Positions 30,263 through 38,168 of a stretch of 64,000 nt of DNA are shown here, piece after piece. A model generated the notes under the pieces. It worked only from the letters and a program-made list of their open reading frames with translations, ran no database searches and was not told where the DNA came from. Position numbers and translations under genes: made by a program. The stretch lies in assembly GCF_024448505.1 (NCBI RefSeq), contig NZ_JAMOHV010000003.1:124001-188000 (forward strand), written 5' to 3'. Origin of the DNA: Stutzerimonas degradans. GTDB taxonomy: Bacteria; Pseudomonadota; Gammaproteobacteria; Pseudomonadales; Pseudomonadaceae. Position 1 is the first letter of the stretch. Every line of letters starts with the position of its first letter.

Positions 30263-30895
30263 TCAGCGCGGCGGATAGTCCGCCAGGGCGCGGTCGACGG
30301 CGTCGCGCAGAGCGTCACGTAACTGGCTGCGGTCGCCGCCCTGGCGTGCCTGCGCCTGGTTGCTCCAGACCACGGCGGCGCGGCGCGGGTCGAACAGCTC
30401 GAGGTGAACCACCAGTACGGTTTCCTCGTAGGTCCGCACCAGCGGTGCGTGCCCCCACATGCCGTAGTCGCTGCCGTAACGGCCGCGCCCGTAATAGCTG
30501 CCGTAACGGCCGCGCCCGTAATAGCTGCCGTAGTCGTCGTAGACCTGCCGCAGGCGGGTCTCGCTGCGCACATGGGCGGTGATCTGCAGGTCGGCCGCAC
30601 CGCCTGGCGCTGGCGGGCGCAGGCCGCGCTGATCGAGCGCGCTGGCGACGATCTCCTGCAATTCTTCGGGCGTCAGCGAGCCGGTGCCGGCCGGCGGATT
30701 GCGCCAGCTCCAGGTGCGATAGCTGGAAAACTCCACCGGTGCTGCCGGATAGGCGCTGCGGTCGGGCGTGGCGACGCTGGTCGGCGGTGCATCCGGGATC
30801 GGTGCGGCTGCGCTGGTGTAGGGGTTGTCGTGCTGGCAGGCGCTCAGGCCCAACGTCAGCAGGCAGAGGGTGAGGCGTGCGAACGAGCGTGCCAT
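30263..30895 (-). CDS. DUF4136 lipoprotein with internal peptide repeat
   Basis: The 210-residue protein has a lipobox LSAC (Cys20) and a DUF4136 domain with SSYRTWSWRNPP, IVASALDQRGLRPP and the C-terminal RDAVDRALADYPPR that resembles its neighbour. A Gly/Tyr/Arg-rich loop near residues 117-145 holds two perfect copies of a nine-residue repeat (GSYYGRGRY type) encoded by a 27-base tandem repeat. The frame runs upstream to 30958, but the ATG at 30895 gives the lipoprotein signal. It is cotranscribed with, or adjacent to, the second DUF4136 gene. Confidence 0.83.
   Translation of the reverse strand: MARSFARLTLCLLTLGLSACQHDNPYTSAAAPIPDAPPTSVATPDRSAYPAAPVEFSSYRTWSWRNPPAGTGSLTPEELQEIVASALDQRGLRPPAPGGAADLQITAHVRSETRLRQVYDDYGSYYGRGRYGSYYGRGRYGSDYGMWGHAPLVRTYEETVLVVHLELFDPRRAAVVWSNQAQARQGGDRSQLRDALRDAVDRALADYPPR
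30469..30524. repeat. 27-bp tandem repeat inside a DUF4136 gene
   Basis: Two perfect copies of a 27-base unit (CTGCCGTAACGGCCGCGCCC followed by GTAATAG) lie head to tail. A partial copy flanks each side. The unit length is a multiple of three, so copy changes would alter the protein by nine residues without a frameshift. Confidence 0.85.
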
Positions 30896-30911
30896 GAATA
30901 TCTCCTCGCCG

Positions 30912-31661
30912 TCAGTGCGGCCGGCACAGCCAGTGCAGGTAGCGCCCGAGACCGGCAAAGGTCGGGTGGCGCCGGTAGACCAGCTCCATTTCCAGCAGCT
31001 CGGCCGGCTCGGTACGCGCCTGGAATTCGGGCGGCATGTAGTCGTGGAACACGCGCACGCCGCTGCTGTGTTCGACCTGCCACAACGGGGCGAGTTGCGT
31101 CGCCAGCTCGCGTGGATCGAGCGGCTGCTGCGGGGTAAGGCTCTGCCGTTCGCCGGCGAACGATTGCGCGCGCAGCTTCTTGAAATGTCCCTTGAGCAGG
31201 TTGCGGTAGATCAGCGCGTCGCGGTTGTAGAAGGCCAGCGACAGCCAGCCATCGGCGGCGGTCAGGCGATGCAGCACCGGCAGGATCGCCTTTGGCTCGG
31301 CGAGCCACTCCAGTACCGCGTGGCAGATCACCAGATCGAAGCGACCGTCGACGCGTGCCTCGACGTCCTGCCAGGGCGCCTGAATGAACGTGGCCTGCTG
31401 GCCGGCTTCGGCGAAGCGCTCGCGCGCGCCCTCGAGCATCGGCGCCGCGGGCTCGGCGAGCGTGACGTCATGCCCCTGCTGCGCCAGCCAGAGGCTCATG
31501 TGGCCGAGCCCGGCGCCGATGTCGAGCACGCGCAGCGGGCGCCGCGCCAGCACCTCGGCAAGATCGGCCTGCAGCACGGCGAGGCGGATCGCGCCCTTGG
31601 CGCCGCCGTAGATCTTCTCGGCGAAGCGCGCCGCGAGTTCGTCGAAGTGGCGATCGCTCAT
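30912..31661 (-). CDS. cmoM: tRNA 5-carboxymethoxyuridine methyltransferase
   Basis: The SAM-dependent enzyme methylates cmo5U34 in certain tRNAs. It has 249 residues. SAM motif I is VLDIGAGLGHMSLWLA, and the acidic motif II is DVTLAEPAAPMLEGAR. The C-terminal WQVEHSSGVRVFHDY and LYRRHPTF-type pattern match CmoM (formerly SmtA). The ATG at 31661 gives MSDRHFDELAARFA. It overlaps the MazG-like gene stop by four bases, so translation is coupled. Members are close to other modification and stress genes in Pseudomonas. Confidence 0.9.
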   Translation of the reverse strand: MSDRHFDELAARFAEKIYGGAKGAIRLAVLQADLAEVLARRPLRVLDIGAGLGHMSLWLAQQGHDVTLAEPAAPMLEGARERFAEAGQQATFIQAPWQDVEARVDGRFDLVICHAVLEWLAEPKAILPVLHRLTAADGWLSLAFYNRDALIYRNLLKGHFKKLRAQSFAGERQSLTPQQPLDPRELATQLAPLWQVEHSSGVRVFHDYMPPEFQARTEPAELLEMELVYRRHPTFAGLGRYLHWLCRPH

Positions 31662-31963
31662 CGGGCAAAGCGCCTCTCGTTGTCGGCCAGCTTGCTCAGC
31701 AGCGCCTGCTCCATGTCGATGCCCAGCTCGCTGCACATCAACAGCAGGTACATGAGAATGTCGCCGACTTCCTGGCCTGCGTGTTCGAGCCGCTCGGCAG
31801 GTAGCTGCCGCGATTCGTCCTCGCTGAGCCACTGGAAGATTTCCACCAGTTCGGCCATTTCCACGCTGGCCGCCATGGCCAGGTTCTTCGGACTGTGAAA
31901 ACGCTGCCAGTCGTTGCGATCACGGATCGCGTGCAGGCGCTGGGTGATGGCTTGGATGTTCAT
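31658..31963 (-). CDS. MazG-like nucleotide pyrophosphohydrolase
   Basis: The 101-residue protein belongs to the MazG-like/RS21-C6 (dCTPase) group, which hydrolyses non-canonical or excess nucleoside triphosphates. The metal-binding helix pattern EMAELVEIFQWLSEDE and HAGQEVGDILMYLL (ExxE...ExxD) is visible. DWQRFHSPKNLAMAASVE is the family start. The ATG at 31963 is preferred over an in-frame GTG three codons upstream. It overlaps cmoM. Confidence 0.9.
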   Translation of the reverse strand: MNIQAITQRLHAIRDRNDWQRFHSPKNLAMAASVEMAELVEIFQWLSEDESRQLPAERLEHAGQEVGDILMYLLLMCSELGIDMEQALLSKLADNERRFAR

Positions 31964-32108
31964 GAAGGTCACGAGCTACGGGAAGGCGGCTAGCTTCCGC
32001 CACTCCTCGCCGGCTCGCAAGGGGCTGGCGGGTGCAGCGGGATTGACGGCCATCAGTGCGCGATTCCTGGAACGGGCCACACTCAAATCATTATCCAGGA
32101 GGCGAGCC

Positions 32109-32426
32109 ATGTCCCGATTCGAACCGCATGAAGAACTCGAGCGCCTGTCCAGCGAATACCTGCAGCGCGCAGCCGCGCTGCGTCGTGATCTGGCGAAGGC
32201 TCACGACCCGGATTTCGCCGAGCAGGCACAGGAGCGGCAAAACGATGATGTTCTGCGCAGCCTGCTGATCGAGGCCGAAGAAGAGTTGCGTCTGGTCGGC
32301 CTGGCGCGCCAGCGACTGGCGCAGGGCCGCTACGGCGAATGCCAACGCTGCGGCGAGCCGATCGACGAGGCGCGTCTGCGGGCGAAGCCAGCGGCGGAGT
32401 TCTGTCTGCAGTGCGCGGCTAGCTGA
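32109..32426 (+). CDS. DksA/TraR-type C4 zinc-finger protein
   Basis: The 105-residue protein has an N-terminal coiled-coil-like helix pair (about 5-70) and a C-terminal zinc finger with CQRC and CLQC. The TraR/DksA family binds the RNA polymerase secondary channel. It is short compared with DksA (about 150 residues). AGGAGG stands before the ATG at 32109. The frame runs upstream but that part is not family-like. It is divergent from the MazG-like gene. Confidence 0.85.
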   Translation: MSRFEPHEELERLSSEYLQRAAALRRDLAKAHDPDFAEQAQERQNDDVLRSLLIEAEEELRLVGLARQRLAQGRYGECQRCGEPIDEARLRAKPAAEFCLQCAAS

Positions 32427-32447
32427 ACTCCGCTGCGCTGAGCCCAG

Positions 32448-32756
32448 TCAGCAGGGCCGCCCGTTGATCGGACGATCACTGCTGGGTTCGACGCACCGCT
32501 GCTCGCCGTGCTGTTCGATGCGGGGGGACTTGCCGCGTAGGCTCGAGGTCAGGCTGTTCATGAACTTCCCCGCCTGCGCCGGATCGTCGAAGCGCCGGGC
32601 GCCGTTCAGCGAGCCCGTATAGCCAGCATTGCTGGAGGCATAGCAGCGTGGGTTGTTCGGGCAGTCCAGGGCGATCACCCAATAGGGACTGTTGATCAGT
32701 ACCCCCGCCTGGGCGGCAGGGGCAAGCAGGGCGAGAAGAATCAGCAGGCGTTGCAC
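32448..32756 (-). CDS. small exported protein of unknown function
   Basis: The 102-residue protein has a signal peptide (about residues 2-18, QRLLILLALLAPAAQA). The mature part has four Cys (ALDCPNNPRCY, QRCVEPS, GRPC), suggesting two disulfides in the periplasm. I recognise no domain. The start is uncertain: the GTG at 32756 has GGAG about 10 bases upstream, while an ATG at 32789 would add 11 residues. It lies between the DksA-like gene and prfC on the minus strand. Confidence 0.65.
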   Translation of the reverse strand: MQRLLILLALLAPAAQAGVLINSPYWVIALDCPNNPRCYASSNAGYTGSLNGARRFDDPAQAGKFMNSLTSSLRGKSPRIEQHGEQRCVEPSSDRPINGRPC

Positions 32757-32824
32757 GAGGTTTGCTCCGGAAGTTGAGCGCCGGAGCATAGTCGATCGTT
32801 CACGCATCGCCTGCGGGGCGGGTC

Positions 32825-34408
<1,584 letters not shown>

Positions 34409-34801
34409 CGGAATAAAGGAACCCGTCGACGAGTAGTCGGTCTGTCAGAAAAGGCGGCGATTATAGCGGCAAATGCCTCGGACTGCGGTTCGCCGGACGC
34501 CGGAAAATCGCTGTTTGTGCAGTTTCTGGGACGCTTTGTTTTGAATCGAGAACAAGCCTGAAATGGATGCGTGGCGAGGGTGTTTTTTTGATTGATCTAT
34601 GTCCCCCTTGGTCCTAAAGTTCGCGCCCGAACGTCCATGCTGGCAACGATCCATCCGGCTCAAGTACTGACGACGAGAGATCGCGCCCGCGATACTCGGC
34701 GACATGCCTTGGGAAGTAGGCGAACCAAAGTGGGGAAACTGATCAGGCGTTCTGTTTTTCATCCCTAATCCGACTTTCGTTTCCCGTTTTGGAGTTCAGG
34801 C
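34409..34801. other. 393-base intergenic gap between prfC and speC
   Basis: The region carries the divergent promoters of prfC and speC. A possible sigma-70 promoter toward speC is TTGATC and TAAAGT separated by 17 bases near 34591-34619 (four of six consensus bases each). The stretch from TAAAGT onward loosely resembles a FliA promoter. I see no ORF with a good start, no tRNA-like fold and no strong terminator. Confidence 0.45.
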
Positions 34802-35965
34802 ATGACCGTCAAGATCGAAGACTATTTCCCCCGCGCGACCTTCCAGAAGATGAAGGCCTTCGCCGACCAGCAAGAAACCCCCTTCGTCGTCATCGACACC
34901 GACACCATCGCCAAGGCCTATGACGACCTGCGCGCCGGGTTCGAATTCGCCAAGGTCTACTACGCGGTCAAGGCCAATCCGGCGGTGGAAATCATCGATC
35001 TGCTGCGTGACAAGGGTTCGAACTTCGACATCGCCTCCATCTACGAGCTGGACAAGGTGATGGCGCGCGGCGTCGGCCCGGAGCGCATCAGTTACGGCAA
35101 CACCATCAAGAAGGCCAAGGACATCCGCTACTTCTTCGAGAAGGGCGTGCGCATGTTCGCTACCGATTCCGAGGCTGATCTGCGCAACATCGCCAAGGCC
35201 GCGCCGGGCTCCAAGGTGTACGTCCGCATCCTCACCGAAGGCTCGACCACTGCCGACTGGCCGCTGTCGCGCAAGTTCGGCTGCCAGACCGACATGGCGA
35301 TGGACCTCCTGATCCTTGCCCGCCAGCTGGGTCTGGTGCCGTACGGTCTGTCGTTCCATGTCGGCTCGCAGCAGCGCGACATCTCCGTGTGGGATGCCGC
35401 CATCGCCAAGGTCAAGGTGATCTTCGAGCGCCTGAAGGAAGAAGACGGCATCGAGCTGAAGATGATCAACATGGGTGGCGGCTTCCCGGCCAACTACATC
35501 ACCCGCACCAACAGCCTGGAAACCTACGCCGAGGAAATCATCCGCTTCCTCAAGGAAGATTTCGGCGACGACCTGCCGGAAATCATCCTTGAGCCGGGCC
35601 GTTCGCTGATCGCCAACGCCGGCATCCTGGTCAGCGAAGTGGTGCTGGTAGCGCGCAAGTCGCGTACCGCCGTCGAGCGCTGGGTGTACGTCGATGTGGG
35701 CAAGTTCAGCGGCCTGATCGAGACGATGGACGAGTCGATCAAGTTCCCCATCTACACCGAGAAGAAGGGCGAGGTGGAGGAAGTGGTGATCGCCGGTCCG
35801 ACCTGCGACAGCGCCGACATCATGTACGAGAACTACAAGTACGGCCTGCCGCTGAACCTGGCCATCGGCGACCGCCTCTACTGGCTGTCCACCGGTGCCT
35901 ACACCACCAGCTACAGCGCGGTGGAGTTCAACGGCTTCCCGCCGCTGAAGGCCTTCTACATCTAA
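34802..35965 (+). CDS. speC: ornithine decarboxylase, type III PLP fold
   Basis: The enzyme converts ornithine (possibly lysine too) to putrescine or cadaverine. It has 387 residues, matching the eukaryotic-like alanine-racemase-fold decarboxylase that Pseudomonas uses. The PLP lysine is in YYAVKANPAVE. NMGGGFPANY, EPGRSLIANAG and the catalytic cysteine of GPTCDSADIMYENY are visible. TTCAGGC precedes the ATG. A terminator follows. Confidence 0.95.
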   Translation: MTVKIEDYFPRATFQKMKAFADQQETPFVVIDTDTIAKAYDDLRAGFEFAKVYYAVKANPAVEIIDLLRDKGSNFDIASIYELDKVMARGVGPERISYGNTIKKAKDIRYFFEKGVRMFATDSEADLRNIAKAAPGSKVYVRILTEGSTTADWPLSRKFGCQTDMAMDLLILARQLGLVPYGLSFHVGSQQRDISVWDAAIAKVKVIFERLKEEDGIELKMINMGGGFPANYITRTNSLETYAEEIIRFLKEDFGDDLPEIILEPGRSLIANAGILVSEVVLVARKSRTAVERWVYVDVGKFSGLIETMDESIKFPIYTEKKGEVEEVVIAGPTCDSADIMYENYKYGLPLNLAIGDRLYWLSTGAYTTSYSAVEFNGFPPLKAFYI

Positions 35966-35980
35966 GTCGGATGCTACGAA

Positions 35981-36008
35981 GCAACGCCCCGCTCAGTCGG
36001 GGCGTTTT
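35981..36008 (+). terminator. intrinsic terminator after speC
   Basis: AACGCCCCG-CTCAGT-CGGGGCGTTTTCG forms a stem of 8-9 base pairs followed by T residues, 15 bases after the speC stop. It also stands between speC and the convergent dnrP gene. Confidence 0.88.
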
Positions 36009-36047
36009 CGTTGGTGCTGCAGAAAGCGGCGTGCGAGCCGGGTGGCT

Positions 36048-36245
36048 TCAGCCGAAGATGCTGCCGCGCGGCAACCAGACGATCATCACCGCGCAGAAGA
36101 TAGTCAGTGCGATGCAGAACCACAGGAAGCGCCGCTGACGCCGCTCGCCGGCGCCGTCGGCCCGTGCCGGCAGCGGCATGCCGCAGTTCAGGCAGTCGGC
36201 CTGGTACGGTGGGTTTTCCTCCTGGCAGTAGAGGCATTTGGGCAT
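36048..36245 (-). CDS. dnrP: DnrP-like small zinc-ribbon membrane protein
   Basis: The 65-residue protein has an N-terminal zinc ribbon with CLYC and CLNC and a single C-terminal membrane helix (FLWFCIALTIFCAVMIVWL). Proteins of this size next to dnr are called DnrP in Pseudomonas; I rely on memory for that name. AGGAGC precedes the ATG. It starts 52 bases after dnr on the same strand and is probably cotranscribed. Function is unknown. Confidence 0.75.
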   Translation of the reverse strand: MPKCLYCQEENPPYQADCLNCGMPLPARADGAGERRQRRFLWFCIALTIFCAVMIVWLPRGSIFG

Positions 36246-36297
36246 GGTCGATGCTCCTGTAGCTACGGATGCGGCAGGGCGATGGGCCCGCGTCGGC

Positions 36298-36981
36298 TCA
36301 TTCGAACTGCTCCAGCCGCTGGCGATCGAGGATGCTGATCAGCCGGCCTTCCTGAGCGATGATTTCCTCGTCGATCAGGCGGCGGATGATCCGCGAGAAG
36401 GTTTCCGGCTGGATCGACAGGTGCCCGGCCACCAGCTGCTTGGCCATCGGTAGCTCGAAGCTGGTGCTGCCGTCTTTGACCCGCGCCAGCTGGGTCAGCA
36501 GATAACGCACCACCCGGTGGGTGGCGTTCTTCAGCGACAGCGTTTCGATCTCGTTGATCCGTTGGTGCAGGCGCACGCTGAGTTTGCCGAGCAGGGCGAA
36601 GGCCAGGCGCTGGTTGGCTTCCAGCAGGCGCATGTAGGCCGTGTTGGAGAAGCGGTAGACCTGCGACGGGCACACCGCCTGCGCCGAGGCGACGTAGTTG
36701 GGTGTGTCCATCAGCATCATGGCTTCGGCGAAGGTCTGCCGGTTGCCGATGACCTCGAAGACCTTCTCCTGACCATCAGGCGTCAGGCGGTAGATCTTGA
36801 TGGCGCCGGAAATCACGAAGTAGAACGAATGCGCCGGCTCGCCCTGCAGGAACAGGTTGTCGCCCTTGTCGAGATTGAGCAGCTGGCTGGCATTCATCAG
36901 CTCGTCCATCTGTTCGTCGTTCAACGGCTCGAACAGGTGGTGGCTGCGAAGAATCTGGTGATGTACGCGATGAAGCACCAT
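36298..36981 (-). CDS. dnr: DNR, NO-responsive Crp/Fnr-type activator of denitrification
   Basis: The regulator activates denitrification genes at FNR-type boxes when NO is present, probably by heme. It has 227 residues, the same length as P. aeruginosa DNR, with close similarity: HHLFEPLNDEQ, KIYRLTPDGQEKV, LMDTPNYVASAQAV, IETLSLKNATHRVVRYLL, and KQLVAGHLSIQPETFSR. It lacks the N-terminal FNR cysteines. The recognition helix ETFSR is the Fnr type. The ATG at 36981 is chosen over 36990 because AGGA is at better distance. It lies downstream of dnrN and a small peptide gene. Confidence 0.93.
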   Translation of the reverse strand: MVLHRVHHQILRSHHLFEPLNDEQMDELMNASQLLNLDKGDNLFLQGEPAHSFYFVISGAIKIYRLTPDGQEKVFEVIGNRQTFAEAMMLMDTPNYVASAQAVCPSQVYRFSNTAYMRLLEANQRLAFALLGKLSVRLHQRINEIETLSLKNATHRVVRYLLTQLARVKDGSTSFELPMAKQLVAGHLSIQPETFSRIIRRLIDEEIIAQEGRLISILDRQRLEQFE

Positions 36982-37126
36982 GCAAGGCATTCCTGAGTTC
37001 TTGATGTGAGGAGCGCGAGCTCGACCGCTCAGCGGCTCGGCCTGGACCGACGGCGCACGGCGGTTATGCGACGATAGCATTGACCGGCGCGTCGGTTCGA
37101 GCGCTCTCCGAGGTGCGCGGCGAGGT

Positions 37127-37285
37127 CTACTCGGTGCGCAACGGCTGCAGTTTGGCGGCCGCCTGCGGGTTCTGGATGACGGGCTGGGCGGTGCTGGCGA
37201 CCAGATCCAGCGCCAGGCTGCTCGCGGTCGCCAGGATCGAGGCCAGGGCAAGGCCCCAGGCAAGGGGGTGGATGACTTTGTTCAT
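37127..37285 (-). CDS. small membrane or exported peptide between dnrN and dnr
   Basis: The 52-residue peptide has a hydrophobic helix (ALASILATASSLALDLVA, about residues 10-27) after a short basic start, then a polar tail. It could be a cleaved exported peptide or a small membrane protein. AACGGAGGCCCGC before the ATG is a strong ribosome binding site. It starts 60 bases after dnrN and ends 145 bases before dnr on the same strand, so it probably belongs to the operon. I know no family. Confidence 0.65.
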   Translation of the reverse strand: MNKVIHPLAWGLALASILATASSLALDLVASTAQPVIQNPQAAAKLQPLRTE

Positions 37286-37345
37286 GCGGGCCTCCGTTAC
37301 TGCAGGAGTGGCGGACACGCCGTCCGCCACGGCATGACTCTTTCT

Positions 37346-38017
37346 TCAGCGGGCTTCGGCGCCACGAAAGAGAATGTTGTTTTCCAGGTGGATGTGCTGC
37401 ATCAGATCGCCGCGCAGCTCTTCCAGCCCGCGGTACAGCGCACGCCAGGTGTTGCAGGCGTTGACCGGCGGGGTGATGTCGTTGGTCAGCGCGGACAGTC
37501 GCGCCAGTGCGTCGCCATGCTGGTCGTGCTCGTAGCGCATCACCGAGATCGGGCCGTCGGTCTGCGGGGTCTTGATGCCGCGCTGCAGCATCGGGAAGAG
37601 GATCTGTTCTTCCTTGAGCATGTGGCTTTCCAGCTCCTGCTGTAGCGTCCACAGCATCTCGGCCAGCCCGTTCGGGCAGTCCGGCTTGGCACCGTGCACG
37701 TGTTCGACGCGGCTGGCCAGGCGGATCAGTTCTGGCAGCTGCTCGCGGTGGCGTTCGTGGAAACGCTCGAGAATGTGTTCGATCAGCTCGTTGGTCGGGG
37801 CGCTGCGCCAGTCCGGCTCGCCATCGGCCGAGGCGCCGAGCGCCGTCAGTTCGGCTGCGATCTGCGCGGCGTCGAGGCCGCGGCTGGTGGCGGCTTCATG
37901 CAGCGGGACGTTGCCGCCGCAGCAGAAGTCCAGGCGGTACTGATGGAACACGCGGGTGGCGCCGGGGATGGAACAGGCCAGATTGCCAAGGGTTTGATCG
38001 GTCAACGCAACAGTCAT
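37346..38017 (-). CDS. dnrN: iron-sulfur cluster repair di-iron protein, RIC/YtfE type
   Basis: The protein repairs iron-sulfur clusters damaged by NO. It has 223 residues. The ScdA N-terminal domain has RVFHQYRLDFCCGGN, and the hemerythrin-like domain has metal-ligand histidines in HILERFHERHREQLPEL, HMLKEEQILFPM, MRYEHDQHGDAL and MQHIHLENNILF. In P. stutzeri the homologue is called DnrN; in E. coli it is YtfE. It is transcribed divergently from norR, with a sigma-54 promoter and three NorR-type sites between. Weak ribosome binding site. Confidence 0.93.
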   Translation of the reverse strand: MTVALTDQTLGNLACSIPGATRVFHQYRLDFCCGGNVPLHEAATSRGLDAAQIAAELTALGASADGEPDWRSAPTNELIEHILERFHERHREQLPELIRLASRVEHVHGAKPDCPNGLAEMLWTLQQELESHMLKEEQILFPMLQRGIKTPQTDGPISVMRYEHDQHGDALARLSALTNDITPPVNACNTWRALYRGLEELRGDLMQHIHLENNILFRGAEAR

Positions 38018-38055
38018 GATCGAATATCCGGTTGGTGGAAAGTTGTCTGCACGGT

Positions 38056-38071
38056 CGCAAGCGCTGTGCCA
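38056..38071 (-). promoter_or_regulatory. sigma-54 promoter of dnrN
   Basis: On the minus strand the sequence is TGGCACAGCGCTTGCG. It contains TGGCAC, five bases, then TTGC, as in the consensus TGGCAC-N5-TTGC. GG and GC stand at -24 and -12 relative to a predicted start near 38045, leaving a leader of about 28 bases before the dnrN ATG. Confidence 0.85.
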
Positions 38072-38112
38072 GGTCGGAACCGGCGAATTCTCGGGGTTTG
38101 GCAATTCGGGCT

Positions 38113-38168
38113 GGTTAAATCGACCATTCGCCGTTAGGGTTATAAAAACCTTGAGGGTCCGAAAAACC
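38113..38168. promoter_or_regulatory. three NorR-type enhancer sites (GGT-N7-ACC)
   Basis: Three sites lie upstream of the sigma-54 promoter: GGTTAAATCGACC (38113-38125), GGTTATAAAAACC (38138-38150) and GGTCCGAAAAACC (38156-38168). Each has the GT-N7-AC core that NorR binds in E. coli, with an added outer G/C pair. They lie about 68-123 bases upstream of the predicted dnrN start. The third abuts the norR start codon. Confidence 0.8.

Noticed and set aside
37988..38000. FNR-type box TTGATCGGTCAA near the dnrN start
   Set aside because: It has a two-base spacer instead of four and lies inside the coding sequence.
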